Below, one piece after another: positions 47,905 through 59,000 of a stretch of DNA of 64,000 nucleotides. Location: the NCBI RefSeq assembly GCF_003202035.1, contig NZ_QJKC01000003.1, forward strand, positions 264,948-328,947, in the 5' to 3' direction. Below the pieces are notes generated by a model. The model was given only the letters and a program-made list of their open reading frames with translations. It was not told the origin of the DNA and searched no databases. The position numbers and the translations under genes were made by a program. The first letter of the stretch is position 1. The number at the start of each line of letters is the position of its first letter. Origin of the DNA: Aquitalea magnusonii. Lineage in GTDB: Bacteria; Pseudomonadota; Gammaproteobacteria; Burkholderiales; Chromobacteriaceae.

Positions 47905-47933
47905 AAAACAGCCGGGATAGCCGGCTGTTTTGC
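47905..47933. terminator. Bidirectional terminator between fghA and the symporter gene
   Basis: AAAACAGCCGG and CCGGCTGTTTT form a perfect 11 bp stem around GATAG; T-runs on both strands allow it to stop both convergent genes. Confidence 0.9.
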
Positions 47934-47951
47934 TGAGGGACCAGGGCGCGG

Positions 47952-49319
47952 TCAGATACTGGCGGCCTGGCGTTGCTCCTTGCGGGTGACCAGGCTGACC
48001 AGCACAAAGCTGAGCACACTCACCGCCAGGCTCAGGTAGATGGGCACATTGGAATCCAGCCCATAGCTGATCATGGCCAGAATGGCGGTACCGCAGCCCA
48101 GTACCATGCTGCTGATGGCCCCCGGTGTGGTGGCACGCGGCCAGAAGATGGCGCCCAGCAAAGGCACCAGCATGCCGGCCACCAGCAGGTTGTAGGCCAG
48201 TGTCAACGCGCTGATCACATCAGTCACCACCATGGCCAGGGCCAGCACCAGCAGGCCGACCAGCAGGGTAACGATGCGGTTGGTCCACAGGCTGCAGCCA
48301 TCGCGCCCGCTGAGGTCTTCGGTCAGCGTGGTGGAAGCGGCCAGCAAGGCTGCGCTGGCGGTGGACATCATGGCGGCCAGCGCGGCGGCAATCACCAGCC
48401 CGCGCACCCCGTCCGGCAAGCCTTCCTTCACCATGGAGGCAAAGGCATTGGCCGGCACCTCCAGATCAGGCAGCAAGACCTTGGTGGCCATGCCGATGGC
48501 GGCACAGATCAGCCCGTACAGGATGCAATACACCCCGGCAATGCTGCCGGCGTAGCGCGCCACCCGCTCGCTGCGCGCGGTGAACACCCGCTGCCAGATA
48601 TCCTGGCCGATCAGGATGCCGAAGAAGTAAATGACAAAGTAGGTCAGGATGGTGTCGCCACCGATGGCCGTGAAGCTGAAGTAGGAGGCCGGCAGCTTGG
48701 CTGCCAGTTGCTCCCAGCCACCCACGCGGTACAGGCAGATGGGCAGCAGGATGAACATCAGCCCGATGGTCTTGATCAGGAACTGCACGATGTCGGTCAG
48801 CGTCAGCGACCACATGCCGCCCACCGCCGAATACAGCACCACCACCCCGCCGCCGATCAGCACCGCCACCCAGAATGGCAGGGTGAACAGCACCTGCATC
48901 ACCGTGGCAATGGCCAGCACCGAGGTCACGCTGATCATCACCGCATACATCAGCATCACCAGCGCGCTGGTGCGACGGGCCAGGGTGTTGTAGCGCCGCT
49001 CCAGCACCTGGGTGACGGTAAACACCTTCAGCTTGAGCAGCGGCTTGGCCATGAACAGGTTGAGCACCAGAATGCCGCAGCCCAGTGCGGCACACAGCCA
49101 GAAGCCGGAAATGCCGTACACGTAGCCCAGCTTGACGGTGCCCACCGTCGAGGCACCACCCAGCACGGTGGCGGCCATGGTGCCCATGTAAAAGCCCGGT
49201 CCCAGATTACGGCCCGCCACCAGGAATTCCTCGCGGCTGGTGGCACGGCGCATGCCCAGCCAGCCCAGCAGCAGCATGCCGGCGATATAAATGAACACGA
49301 CAAAGATATCGAGTCCCAT
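47952..49319 (-). CDS. Sodium:solute symporter (SSS family), probable guanidino-compound transporter
   Basis: 455 residues with about 12-13 membrane segments. SSS features: SREEFLVAGRNLGPGFYMGT near the N-terminus, ATVLGGASTVGTVKLGY, and YSAVGGMWSLTLTDIVQF. It is 84 bp downstream of a guanidinobutyrase-like ureohydrolase gene on the same strand. In Pseudomonas gpu loci an SSS transporter accompanies a guanidinopropionase, so a guanidino acid is the likely substrate, by inference. Confidence 0.9.
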   Translation of the reverse strand: MGLDIFVVFIYIAGMLLLGWLGMRRATSREEFLVAGRNLGPGFYMGTMAATVLGGASTVGTVKLGYVYGISGFWLCAALGCGILVLNLFMAKPLLKLKVFTVTQVLERRYNTLARRTSALVMLMYAVMISVTSVLAIATVMQVLFTLPFWVAVLIGGGVVVLYSAVGGMWSLTLTDIVQFLIKTIGLMFILLPICLYRVGGWEQLAAKLPASYFSFTAIGGDTILTYFVIYFFGILIGQDIWQRVFTARSERVARYAGSIAGVYCILYGLICAAIGMATKVLLPDLEVPANAFASMVKEGLPDGVRGLVIAAALAAMMSTASAALLAASTTLTEDLSGRDGCSLWTNRIVTLLVGLLVLALAMVVTDVISALTLAYNLLVAGMLVPLLGAIFWPRATTPGAISSMVLGCGTAILAMISYGLDSNVPIYLSLAVSVLSFVLVSLVTRKEQRQAASI

Positions 49320-49403
49320 GGTTTGTCTCCTAAGTCTGCCTTGTTGGCAATTGGCTATGAACGGATTGTGATTGGCCGCTCTGTGGCGGCCTGGATGACG
49401 TAC

Positions 49404-50360
49404 TCAGCGGCGGATGACCACCCCGGGCAGCACGCACAGCATTTCAAACAGGAGATTGGCCCCCAGCAGCGCGGTATTGCCGGTGGTGTCATAGGGTGGC
49501 GACACCTCCACCAGGTCACAGCCCACCAGGTTCAGCCCCTGACAGCCGCGCACGATTTCCAGCGCCTGCACCGAGGTGAGGCCGGCCACTTCCGGCGTGC
49601 CGGTGCCGGGGGCAAATGCCGGGTCGATGCCGTCGATGTCAAAGCTCAGATAAACCGGTCCGCCCCCCATCTGCTGACGCACTTCCTGCATCAGGCCCTG
49701 CAGCGAATGGTTCCAGCACGCTTCGGCCGGCACCACGCGGAAACCCTGGCGGCGCGCCCAGTCGAAATCCTCGGCGGCATAGCCGCTGCCGCGCAGGCCG
49801 ATCTGCACCACCCGGTCCGCAGCCAGCAAGCCCTCTTCCTGGGCACGGCGGAAGGTAGTGCCATGGGCGATTTTTTCGCCAAACATTTCATCGTTGATGT
49901 CGGCGTGGGCATCGACATGGATCAGCCCCACCGGGCCGTGCTTGGCCGCGATGGCACGCAGGATGGGCAGGGTGACGGTGTGGTCGCCGCCCAGCCCCAG
50001 CGGGATCACGTCGTACTGCAGCAGGTCGCGGTAGCCCGCCTCGATGCGCGCCACGCTGTCCAGCAGGTTGTAGGGATTGGTGGCGATATCGCCGATATCG
50101 GCCACTTGCAGGCTGTCGAAGGGGGCCGCACCGGTCCCCATGTTGTAGGGACGCAGCAATACCGATTCATTGCGGATTTCCCGCGGACCAAAACGGGTGC
50201 CGCTGCGGTTGGAGGTGCCGATATCCAGCGGCAGGCCGACAAACACGGCATCCAGGCCGGCGGCGGTTTCCACCTTGGGCAGCCGCATCATGGTGGCGAT
50301 GCCGCCAAAGCGCGGCATGGCATTGCCACCCAGCGGCTGATTGCGTTCAGCGATTGACAT
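49404..50360 (-). CDS. Ureohydrolase: guanidinobutyrase/guanidinopropionase-like (agmatinase family)
   Basis: 318-residue Mn-dependent ureohydrolase. Metal ligands lie in LGLGGDHTVTLP, LIHVDAHADIND and YLSFDIDGIDPAFAPGTGTP. RSGTRFGPREIRNESVLLRP and the MPRFGGIATMMRLP start resemble GbuA/GpuA more than SpeB. It would release urea from 4-guanidinobutyrate or a homologue, leaving an amino acid. Divergent from a LysR gene, as gbuA is from gbuR in Pseudomonas. Confidence 0.88.
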   Translation of the reverse strand: MSIAERNQPLGGNAMPRFGGIATMMRLPKVETAAGLDAVFVGLPLDIGTSNRSGTRFGPREIRNESVLLRPYNMGTGAAPFDSLQVADIGDIATNPYNLLDSVARIEAGYRDLLQYDVIPLGLGGDHTVTLPILRAIAAKHGPVGLIHVDAHADINDEMFGEKIAHGTTFRRAQEEGLLAADRVVQIGLRGSGYAAEDFDWARRQGFRVVPAEACWNHSLQGLMQEVRQQMGGGPVYLSFDIDGIDPAFAPGTGTPEVAGLTSVQALEIVRGCQGLNLVGCDLVEVSPPYDTTGNTALLGANLLFEMLCVLPGVVIRR

Positions 50361-50506
50361 GCTGACTCCTGAAACTGAGGTTGAACGAGGGCTCAGTCTA
50401 TTCAGGCGGCAACTTGGGAAAAATCACCGTATTCCACTGTTTACATTGATAAATCTGAATGTGTGTAATGACCGGCCTGACCTATCGCCATCACCGGGAC
50501 AAAACC

Positions 50507-51415
50507 ATGCTCAACACCCTGTCCAGCCTTGATCTACGCCTAATCAGGGTTTTTCGCGCCGTTGTCGATGCCGGCGGCATTTCCGCGGCCCAGTCCACCC
50601 TGAATGTCAGCCAGTCCACCATCAGCAACCAGCTGGCCGCACTGGAAACCCGGCTGGGCTACCGCCTGTGCGAACGTGGCCGTGCCGGCTTTGCCCTCAC
50701 TGCCAAGGGCAGCCAGCTGCTGCATGCCAGCCGCCAGTTGCTGGATGCTGCCGAGGCGTTCTGCGTGGAAGCACGGCAACTGGAACGCAAGCTGGTGGGG
50801 CAGTTAAGAATTGGCGTGGTGGGCCATACCACCATGCGGGCACATGCGCGGCTGTCGGAAACCATACGGCGTTTTCGCCAGCGCGAAGAGGCGGTGGAGC
50901 TGGTGCTGTCCATGCTGGCACCGGGCACCCTGGAAGAAGCGCTGATCAACGGAGAAATCCACCTGGGCATCGGCTATTTCTGGCACCGCGCGCCCAGCCT
51001 GCAATACCTGCCGCTGTTTACCGAACACCAGCTGGCCTATTGCAGCCAGGAACACCCGTTGTTCAGGCAGGCGGGCAATATGGCGGTGGAAGAAGCCGCC
51101 CGCCACGACTGGGCCTGGCGCAGCTACCCGCTGCCGGACATTCAGCTGCCGGTGGAAAGCTGGCGCATCACCGCACGGGCCGACAATATGGAGGCGATGG
51201 CCGTGCTGATCCTGTCCGGCCATCATCTGGGCTTTCTGCCCGAACACTTCGCCCGCCCCATGGTGGAGCAGGGTCTGCTGCGGGCGCTCAATCCGGCGCT
51301 GCTGTGCTATCACCCCACCTTTCACATGGTGACGCGGCAAAGCGCACGGCAGAGCGAGGTGGTCTGCGCCTTTATGCAGGATTTGCTGACGGCGCACCAG
51401 CTACCGCCAGCCTGA
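50507..51415 (+). CDS. LysR-family regulator, probable GbuR-like
   Basis: 302 residues. HTH at about 20-72 (GISAAQSTLNVSQSTISNQL, then AALETRLGYRLCERGRAG) and a standard effector domain. It is divergent from the ureohydrolase gene (146 bp between starts) and ends 6 bp before pdxH, which converges. Start at the ATG at 50507 (MLNTLSSLDLRLIRVFRA); an ATG at 50468 is also in frame. Confidence 0.9.
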   Translation: MLNTLSSLDLRLIRVFRAVVDAGGISAAQSTLNVSQSTISNQLAALETRLGYRLCERGRAGFALTAKGSQLLHASRQLLDAAEAFCVEARQLERKLVGQLRIGVVGHTTMRAHARLSETIRRFRQREEAVELVLSMLAPGTLEEALINGEIHLGIGYFWHRAPSLQYLPLFTEHQLAYCSQEHPLFRQAGNMAVEEAARHDWAWRSYPLPDIQLPVESWRITARADNMEAMAVLILSGHHLGFLPEHFARPMVEQGLLRALNPALLCYHPTFHMVTRQSARQSEVVCAFMQDLLTAHQLPPA

Positions 51416-51421
51416 GCCGAC

Positions 51422-52063
51422 TCAGGGAGCCAGCCGCAGCCGTTGCCAGCTGGCATCGGCCTGCAGCAGGTACACCACCCGGTCATGCAGGCGGCTGGGG
51501 CGGCCCTGCCAGAATTCGATACGGTCGGGAATCACCGCATAGCCGCCCCAGTGCGGCGGGCGCGGTACATGCAGCGGGTGCTTGACGCCAAACATGGCGG
51601 CACGGCTGATCAGCACATTCTTGGAGCTGATCTCGGTGCTCTGCTCGCTGGCCCAGGCCCCCAGGCGGCTGGTATAGGGACGGCTGGCGAAGTAGGCATC
51701 GGACACCTCTGGCGCCACCTGTTCCACCCGGCCCTCGATGCGCACCTGACGCTCCAGCTCCGGCCAGAAAAAGGTGATGGACACATAGGGATTGGCCGCC
51801 AGCTGCCGGCCCTTGCGGCTGAGATAATTGCTGTAGAACACCAGCTGGCCGTTTTCCACACCCTTGAGCAGCACGATGCGCGCCGTGGGCCGGCCATCTT
51901 CGCCCACCGTGGCCACATTCATCGCCGTCGGCTCGTGTACCTGGGCGGTCATCGCCTCGTTCAGCCATAGTTCGAACTGCGCCACGGCATCCGGCAGGCA
52001 ATCTTCCGGTGACAATTCCTTTTTTGAATAATCCTGGCGGATATCGGCAAGATTCAGCGACAT
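51422..52063 (-). CDS. pdxH: Pyridoxamine 5'-phosphate oxidase
   Basis: 213-residue FMN enzyme oxidising pyridoxine/pyridoxamine phosphate to [23 protein letters not shown], then [48 protein letters not shown] and the C-terminal RLHDRVVYL...WQRLRLAP are all PdxH signatures. Monocistronic. Confidence 0.97.
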   Translation of the reverse strand: MSLNLADIRQDYSKKELSPEDCLPDAVAQFELWLNEAMTAQVHEPTAMNVATVGEDGRPTARIVLLKGVENGQLVFYSNYLSRKGRQLAANPYVSITFFWPELERQVRIEGRVEQVAPEVSDAYFASRPYTSRLGAWASEQSTEISSKNVLISRAAMFGVKHPLHVPRPPHWGGYAVIPDRIEFWQGRPSRLHDRVVYLLQADASWQRLRLAP

Positions 52064-52256
52064 GCGGTTCTCCTGATGCGGTCAGACGCCATGGTAAGTC
52101 AGAAGCCGGCGGCAGGGGTAGATCAAGCACGGCGGCAACAGCACTCATCGGAAAAAGTGCAGATGAATCAATCTGCTGGCGAAAAACCCCGTAGTTAGGG
52201 ACGTTAGCTGTAACTTAGGCTAGAATACTGCATTTCCTCTGCGGCCTTTTCCGCTC

Positions 52257-53510
52257 ATGCATCTGGTTGCCTTTGGCCTGAATCATCACACCGCCCCGCT
52301 GTCGGTACGCGAGAAGCTAGCCTTCCCGGCCGAGGTATTGCCCAACGCGCTGGAAAGCCTGGTGGGTTCGCACGCGGCGCGCGAGGCGGCCATCGTTTCC
52401 ACCTGCAACCGCACGGAAATCTACTGCAACAGCAATAATCCCGAGCAGGCCCTGCAATGGCTGTCGCAATACCACGGCCTGGCGGTGGAAGAACTGCGCC
52501 CCTATCTGTACCAGCTGGATGCCAGCAGTGCCGCCCGCCATGCCTTCCGTGTGGCTTCGGGCCTGGATTCCATGGTGCTGGGGGAAACCCAGATCCTCGG
52601 TCAGCTGAAGGACGCGGTACGTACCGCGGAGAATGTCGGCACGCTGGGCTCCTTGCTCAACGGCCTGTTCCAGCGCACCTTTGCCGTGGCCAAGGAAGTG
52701 CGCAGCAGCACGGCAGTGGGTTCCAGCTCGGTGTCCATGTCTGCCGCAGCGGTAAAGCTGGCCGAGCAGATCTTCCCCACCATTGGCGAGCTGAACATCC
52801 TGTTCATCGGCGCCGGGGAAATGATCGAGCTGGTGGCCACCCACTTTGCCGCCCGCGAGCCTTCCTGTATCACCATTGCCAACCGTACGCTGGAGCGTGG
52901 CCAGAAGCTGGCCGAGCAGTTTGGCGGCAATGCCATCACCCTGTCCGAGCTGCCCGATGTACTGCACCGCTACGATGTGGTGGTGACCTCCACTGCCAGC
53001 CAGCTGCCCATCGTCGGCAAGGGTCTGGTGGAGCGCGCCATCAAGGCCCGCCGCCATCGTCCCATCTTCATGCTGGACCTGGCGGTGCCGCGCGATATCG
53101 AAATCGAAGTCGGCAAGCTGAATGATGTCTACCTGTACACGGTGGACGATATTGCCAGCATCGTCGAGGTGGGCAAGGAAGCCCGCCAGAGCGCGGCAGA
53201 AGAGGCCGAGTCCATCATTCAGGCCCGAGTGGCCGAATTCAACGACTGGCTGAAAAAGCGCGAGACCGTACCGCTGATCCGCGCCCTGCGCGACGAAGCC
53301 GACCGTACCCGCCGCCATGCGCTGGAGGCCGCACTCAAGCAGCTGGCCAAGGGCACGCCGCCGGAAAAGGTGCTGGAAAGCCTGTCGCAGCAACTCACCA
53401 ACAAACTGATGCACCCCCCTACCCAGGCGCTGTCCTCCGGTAGCGGCGCGGAGCATGCGGCCATGGTGGAAACCATCGCCCGTCTGTACCACTTACATCC
53501 GGAGTCGTAA
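52257..53510 (+). CDS. hemA: Glutamyl-tRNA reductase
   Basis: 417 residues. It makes glutamate-1-semialdehyde from glutamyl-tRNA, the first step of tetrapyrrole synthesis. Start [20 protein letters not shown]; catalytic C50 in [16 protein letters not shown]-binding [20 protein letters not shown]; and the dimerisation helix at the C-terminus. hemA-prfA overlap by one base (TAATG), a common arrangement. A TAGAAT -10-like site is at 52221. Confidence 0.97.
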   Translation: MHLVAFGLNHHTAPLSVREKLAFPAEVLPNALESLVGSHAAREAAIVSTCNRTEIYCNSNNPEQALQWLSQYHGLAVEELRPYLYQLDASSAARHAFRVASGLDSMVLGETQILGQLKDAVRTAENVGTLGSLLNGLFQRTFAVAKEVRSSTAVGSSSVSMSAAAVKLAEQIFPTIGELNILFIGAGEMIELVATHFAAREPSCITIANRTLERGQKLAEQFGGNAITLSELPDVLHRYDVVVTSTASQLPIVGKGLVERAIKARRHRPIFMLDLAVPRDIEIEVGKLNDVYLYTVDDIASIVEVGKEARQSAAEEAESIIQARVAEFNDWLKKRETVPLIRALRDEADRTRRHALEAALKQLAKGTPPEKVLESLSQQLTNKLMHPPTQALSSGSGAEHAAMVETIARLYHLHPES

Positions 53511-54586
53511 TGAAACCGTCGATTGCGACAAAACTGTCGCAGTTGGCCGATCGCCTGGAAGAGGTCACCCACCTCCTGGCCAGCGAATCGGCGACTGCCG
53601 ATATGGATCAGTTCCGCAAGCTGACCCGTGAACACGCCGAACTCACCCCGGTGGTGGAAACCTTTCAGCAATACCAGCAATGTGAAACCGACATCGCCAC
53701 CGCCAGCGAGATGCTGTCCGACCCGGACATGAAGGAATTCGCCCAGCTGGAAATCGATGAGGGCCGGGAAAAAATGGCCGCGCTGGAGCTGGAGCTGCAA
53801 AAGCTGCTGCTGCCCAAGGACCCCAACGACGAGAAGAACATCTTTCTGGAAATCCGCGCCGGCACCGGCGGCGACGAGGCGGCGCTGTTTGCCGCCGACC
53901 TGCTGCGCATGTATACCCGCTTTGCCGAACGCAACCGCTGGCAGGTGGAAATCGTCTCCGCCAGTGAATCCGACCTGGGCGGCTACAAGGAAGCCATTGT
54001 CCGCATCATCGGCTTCGGTGCCTATTCCAAGCTCAAGTTCGAATCCGGCGGCCATCGCGTGCAGCGCGTGCCGGCCACCGAAACCCAGGGCCGCATCCAT
54101 ACCTCGGCCTGCACCGTGGCGGTGATGGCCGAGGCCGACGAACTGGTGGATGTGGTGCTGAACCCGGCCGACCTGCGCATCGACACCTTCCGCGCCAGCG
54201 GTGCCGGTGGCCAGCACATCAACAAGACCGACTCGGCGGTGCGCATCACCCACCTGCCCACCGGCATTGTGGCGGAGTGCCAGGATGGCCGTTCGCAGCA
54301 CGCCAACAAGGCCAGCGCCATGCAGGTGCTGGCGGCGCGCATCAATGACATCCAGCGCCGCGAACAGCAGCAAAAAGAGGCGGCCGAGCGCAAGAGCCTG
54401 ATCGGCTCCGGCGACCGCTCCGAGCGCATTCGCACGTATAACTATCCGCAAGGCCGCATTACCGACCATCGCATCAACCTGACGCTGTACAAGCTGGATT
54501 ACGTGATGGATGGTGACCTGGTCGAGCTGACCGATGCACTGATCACCGAACAGCAAGCCGAACTGCTGGCCGCACTGGGCGACTGA
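53510..54586 (+). CDS. prfA: Peptide chain release factor 1
   Basis: 358 residues; recognises UAA and UAG stop codons. The GGQ motif in [20 protein letters not shown] (about 233) catalyses peptide release; [14 protein letters not shown] near 187 holds the PxT-type codon-recognition tripeptide (PAT). Length is typical. Coupled to hemA. The expected downstream prmC is not adjacent; instead a small-RNA-like region follows. Confidence 0.97.
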   Translation: MKPSIATKLSQLADRLEEVTHLLASESATADMDQFRKLTREHAELTPVVETFQQYQQCETDIATASEMLSDPDMKEFAQLEIDEGREKMAALELELQKLLLPKDPNDEKNIFLEIRAGTGGDEAALFAADLLRMYTRFAERNRWQVEIVSASESDLGGYKEAIVRIIGFGAYSKLKFESGGHRVQRVPATETQGRIHTSACTVAVMAEADELVDVVLNPADLRIDTFRASGAGGQHINKTDSAVRITHLPTGIVAECQDGRSQHANKASAMQVLAARINDIQRREQQQKEAAERKSLIGSGDRSERIRTYNYPQGRITDHRINLTLYKLDYVMDGDLVELTDALITEQQAELLAALGD

Positions 54587-54601
54587 GCGGTGCAGCCCGG
54601 T

Positions 54602-54630
54602 TTGCCCCGCAGCAGACATCGTTGTACACT
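54602..54630 (+). promoter_or_regulatory. Candidate promoter of a small RNA after prfA
   Basis: TTGCCC (54602-54607) and TACACT (54625-54630), each 4/6 to sigma70 consensus, are exactly 17 bp apart and point at the structured stretch that begins about 54637. Confidence 0.4.
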
Positions 54631-54636
54631 CTGACC

Positions 54637-54729
54637 CCGAAAAAGCAGCCCTTGTCCGCAAGGGTCCGGTTCATCCGGTCCTGCCGCTTTTTCTCCGAAT
54701 CTTCAGGCCACGCAAGTGGCCTTTTTTCT
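54637..54729 (+). ncRNA. Candidate structured small RNA with intrinsic terminator
   Basis: GAAAAAGC (54639-54646) pairs with GCTTTTTC (54686-54693) to close a three-way junction holding CCCTT-GTCCGC-AAGGG and CCGG-TTCAT-CCGG. Ten bases later comes a terminator, AGGCCAC-GCAA-GTGGCCT followed by TTTTTCTT (54705-54729). It could instead be the prfA 3' UTR. No known RNA family recognised. Past it, 54730-54990 shows no gene. Confidence 0.5.
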
Positions 54730-54990
54730 TGCCTGCGCCGGACTGCGGGCCGGCAAGGAACAAAAAAATCGGCCAGGTCCCAGAGGTAAGACCCGGCCGT
54801 TCCCAACGTGGAGATGGGTGGAAAACTGCTGGCGCTGCCGCAAGGGCAGCCGCCGTGTGCTTGCATCATGCTGGCGGCAGCCTGCCGGCCAGCAGATTAT
54901 CCATGCATTGAGGACATCGCTCGTACAAAACTCCGGCAAGTGGCGGCTTTGCACAATAAAATGCTTCAACTGAAGTAAATCGCGGCTTTG

Positions 54991-55005
54991 CATTGATTAT
55001 CAATG
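54991..55005. promoter_or_regulatory. Perfect palindrome upstream of the GcvA-like LysR gene
   Basis: CATTGAT-T-ATCAATG, 7 bp arms, 76 bp before the LysR start codon. A consensus TATAAT lies at 55052-55057, so the palindrome sits at about -60 from a likely start site, a typical LysR autoregulatory or activation position. Confidence 0.5.
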
Positions 55006-55080
55006 AGCTAGCCGCAAGGATAAGCAGCCACTGCAAAACTGGCAAAGCAGTTATAATCATGCCAGCCATGACTAAACCAC

Positions 55081-55998
55081 ATGAATCCGATGAAACTGCC
55101 TCCTCTTAACGCGTTGCGTGTTTTTGTCGCTGCGGCGGAACACCTGTCTTTCACCCGTGCCGCCACCTCGCTGCACCTGACGCAAGGCGCCGTCAGCCGC
55201 CATGTGCAGACGCTGGAAGAGTTCTACGGCACCAGCCTGTTCATCCGGCAGGCGCGTGGCCTGGCGCTGACTGCCGAAGGCGAGGCGCTGGTGAAACCGG
55301 CACGCGATGCCTTCCAGCTCTTGCATGAAGCCAGTGAAATGCTGCGGCTGCGCCAGAGCGGGCTGCGCGTGCGCATTCCCCCCACCCCGGCCATGCGCTG
55401 GGTGCTGCCCAATCTGCCGGACTTCCAGACCCGCTATCCGGAATACACCCTGCACCTGATCACCCAGCTGATTCACGACAAGCCCTTCAACCGCGCCGAA
55501 TATGATCTGGCCATCATCGGCATGGCGCGCCCGGAGGTGTCCACCGACATGCGCATTGAATGCATCTGCCGCGAAAAACTGGTGCCGGTGTGCTCGCCAG
55601 CCCTGCTGGAAGGCCCGCATCCGCTGCGCACGCCGGAGGATCTGCAATACCACACCTTGCTGCATCCCTGGCGTGATCAGGATGTATGGGACCGCTGGCT
55701 GAAACTGGCCGGGGTGAACTCGCTGAATTCGGAAAGCGGCGTGACCTTCGACGCGCTGGAATACGCCCTGCATGCGGCCGCAGCCGGCATGGGGGTGACG
55801 CTGGCGCAGGTGTCGATGGTCAACGACGATATCCAGCGCGGACGGCTGGTGATTCCCTTTGATACCGTGCTGGAAACCGAGTGGGCTTACTACCTGATGT
55901 ACTCGCACGAAATGGCACAGCAGCCGAAGATCCGCGCCTTCCGCGACTGGCTGATCGCCACACTGGAGCGCAGCGAGGCGATCAGCCGCAGCATGTAG
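55081..55998 (+). CDS. LysR-family regulator, GcvA-like
   Basis: 305 residues. It opens MKLPPLNALRVFVAAAEHLS, then FTRAATSLHLTQGAVSRHVQ, the GcvA/AmpR HTH, and keeps the VCSPALLEG and LHPWRDQDVWDRWLKLAGV features of that group. Its target is not evident: the upstream neighbour is the prfA region and the downstream operon converges with 6 bp between stops. It may be autoregulated through the palindrome upstream. Confidence 0.9.
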   Translation: MNPMKLPPLNALRVFVAAAEHLSFTRAATSLHLTQGAVSRHVQTLEEFYGTSLFIRQARGLALTAEGEALVKPARDAFQLLHEASEMLRLRQSGLRVRIPPTPAMRWVLPNLPDFQTRYPEYTLHLITQLIHDKPFNRAEYDLAIIGMARPEVSTDMRIECICREKLVPVCSPALLEGPHPLRTPEDLQYHTLLHPWRDQDVWDRWLKLAGVNSLNSESGVTFDALEYALHAAAAGMGVTLAQVSMVNDDIQRGRLVIPFDTVLETEWAYYLMYSHEMAQQPKIRAFRDWLIATLERSEAISRSM

Positions 55999-56004
55999 CC
56001 AGGC

Positions 56005-59000
56005 TTATACGCTGGCGGTGTCCTGCTGTTGCAGCCAGTGTTCAAACTCGCCCAGCGCTGCTTCCAGCCCGGCCAGCAGCGCCGCGGCCTGCTCACCCTG
56101 GCCAGCCTTGGCCGTCTTTTCCACCCGTTCGGCGGCATCGCCCATGGCATTGGCCCCCACCATGCGACTGGCCCCCTTGATGCGGTGGGCCGCCCAGGCC
56201 AGCTGCTCGGCATTGCGCTCGGCCGCGGCCTGGCGCAGGGCGGCCATGTCATCGCGATTGGCCACTTCGAAGTCGTGCAGGATTTCCAGCTCGACCGACA
56301 GTTCGCCATCACTGTAGACCTCCAGCACGGAGCGGTCGACCGGACAGAGGGCGGCGCTATCGGGTGTCTGCTCAGGGGTATCGGACATCACATTCTCCTG
56401 CGGTTGGTGCAGCCATTTATCCAGCATGGCCGATAGGACATTGATGGCCAGCGGCTTGGTCAGAAAATCATCCATGCCGGCGGCACTGGTCTTGTGCAGC
56501 TCTTCCTGCCCGGCATTGGCGGTACAGGCGATGATGGGCAGCCGGCCGCGTTCGGCATGCTCGGCCTCATAGGCACGAATCAGCCGGGCCAGTTCGTAGC
56601 CGTCGGTGACCGGCATGTGGCAGTCGGTCAGCAGCAGGCTGTACTGGCCGGCCTGCCACATGGCGTAGGCTTGCGCGCCGTCTTCGGCACAGTCGGCCTT
56701 GTAGCCCAGCTTTTGCAGCTGGCGCAGCGTGAGCTTGCGATTGGTGGGATTGTCTTCGGCAAACAGGATGGGCAAGGCCGCGCCCTGCGGCGTATCCGGC
56801 GCAGCTGTCGATGGCTGGCCGTCGTCAACCTCGGCGCCCGGCAGCTCCTCGGCATCCACGATATTGGCCACCAGCAGCAGCGAGGCACGGGTGCCCTCGC
56901 CCGGCTGGCTTTCCAGTTCGACATGGCCGCCCATCAGGCCGGCCAGCCGGCGGCAGATGGCCAGCCCCAGCCCGGTGCCACCAAAGCGCCGGCTGGTATC
57001 GGATTCGGCCTGGGTAAACGGCTCGAACAGCCGCGCCAGGTTTTCCTGGGAAATGCCGATGCCGCTGTCGATGATGTCAAAGCGCAGGGTCTGCGCGGCA
57101 AATTCCTGCTCCAGCACCTCCACCCGCAGGGTGATGCCGCCATTGGCGGTGAACTTGACGGCATTGCTGACAAAGTTTTGCAGGATCTGCCGCAGCCGCA
57201 GCGGATCGAGCAGCAGGGCCGGGGCCAGCTTGTCGTCCACTTCCAGTTGCAGTCGCAGGCCCTTGGCGGCGGCGGTCTCGGCATACAGGGTGCGGACCTG
57301 TTCCAGCAGCGGCTTGACCGCGGTCGGGGTTTGCACCACTTCCAGCTTGTCGGCCTCGATCTTGGAGAAGTCCAGGATGTCGTCGATCAGCCGCAACAGG
57401 GTGCGCGCCGACTCCTGAATGGTGTTGACGCTGTCTTGCTGCTCGGGATTGAGCGGCGTCATGGTCAGCAGTTCCAGCATGCCCAGCACGCCGTTCATCG
57501 GGGTGCGGATTTCATGGCTCATGGTGGCCAGGAAGGAGCTCTTGGCACGGTTGGCCGCATTGGCCTGGTCGCGTGCCATGCGCAGTTCGAATTCCGCCAG
57601 CTTGCGCTCGGTGATGTCCAGGCAGGCCAGGATGGTGCCCTCGCGCGGCCGGTCGGGGAAGAGCAGCATGCCCTCGAACAGCACCCAGATCGGCCGGCCA
57701 TCGGCCCCCAGGCATTCCAGTTCGCAGCGCAGCTTGCTTTGGTATTGCGCCATGTTGTTGAGCTGGCTGGTCAGGTCGAACCAGCTCTGGTCGGACGCCA
57801 GCAGCTCCATCAGGTGCATGCCGGGCAGGCTGCTGCCGCCCTGGCCGAAGATGTCTTCCGCCATGCGGTTGGCGCGCACGATCTGCATCTGCTCGTTCAG
57901 CCGCAGCAAGCCGACCGGCGAGGCGGAATAGATGGCTTCTTCTTCCTGCAATACCGAGCGCAACTGCGATTCGGACAGCATGCGCCGGTCTTCTTCGTCG
58001 AAAAAACCGAGAATGTTGGCATAGGCACCAACCAGCGGCTGGATGCCCTTGCCCAGCATGGCCAGGTCCGGATGCAGCAGGCAGATCAGCGCCGACACAT
58101 CGTCATCCATCGACACCGGCAGGGTAATCCACGCGGGCATCTCGGCCAGCCTTTGCAGCAACCAGGTCAGCGGCTCGGCCTCGTGGGACAGCGCCTCCAG
58201 CGCGGGCAGGGTGTCCGGCCATTGGCCGGCCTGCAGGCGGATTTCGAAACGGTCGTCCGGGAACTCGGCCAGTACCAGCATGAAGCCCTGTTCGGCATGG
58301 CTGAAGTGGATGAATTCCTGTAGCAGCCGGTCCAGTACTTCGTGGCGTGGCCAGCGGCTGAGCATGAGATTTTCCACATGGGAAATGGCCGACAGCATGC
58401 TCAGATTGTGCTCCAGCGAATTCTCGGCAATGCGGCGCTGATGTTCGTCGCGCACGATGAGCATGAAGACTTTTTCCGCTGCCGAGGTTCGGAAGGTGCT
58501 GAGGGTGATGCCGGCGAAAAACAATTCGCCATTAAGCTTGATGCCCTCGCCTTGCAGCTGCTGGCTGCCCAGCTCGCTGACCGCCAGCAGGGTGTCGGCC
58601 AGGGACTGTTGCAGCCGCAGCAGCTGGCTGATGTGCCGGCCTTCCAGTTCCTGGCTGCCGGTGCCGAATAGTCGCTGGGCGCCGGCATTGGCCGATAGCA
58701 CCCGGCCTTGCTGGCTGATGGTCATGATGGCGTCGCCGGCGGCATCCAGCATGCTTTGCAGATGGTTGAGCGGCTTGAGCACCCGTTTGGTCATGCTGTA
58801 CAGCAGGATCAGCGCCAGTCCCAGTATCGCCAGCCCCAGCAGGCTGTCATGGATCAGCTGGCGGCGGTAATCAGCCAGTGCCTGCTGGATCTGCTCGGCA
58901 CACAGGCGGTTGGCATGCTGGAACATGGCCCAGCTTTCCTGCTGCACCTTGTCCAGCAGCTGCTGCATGCCGCTTTGCATGTCATGCATGCTCTGGTGCT

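Noticed and set aside
47973..50357. 794-codon plus-strand frame
   Set aside because: Antisense shadow of the symporter and ureohydrolase genes; His/Gln-rich and without family features.
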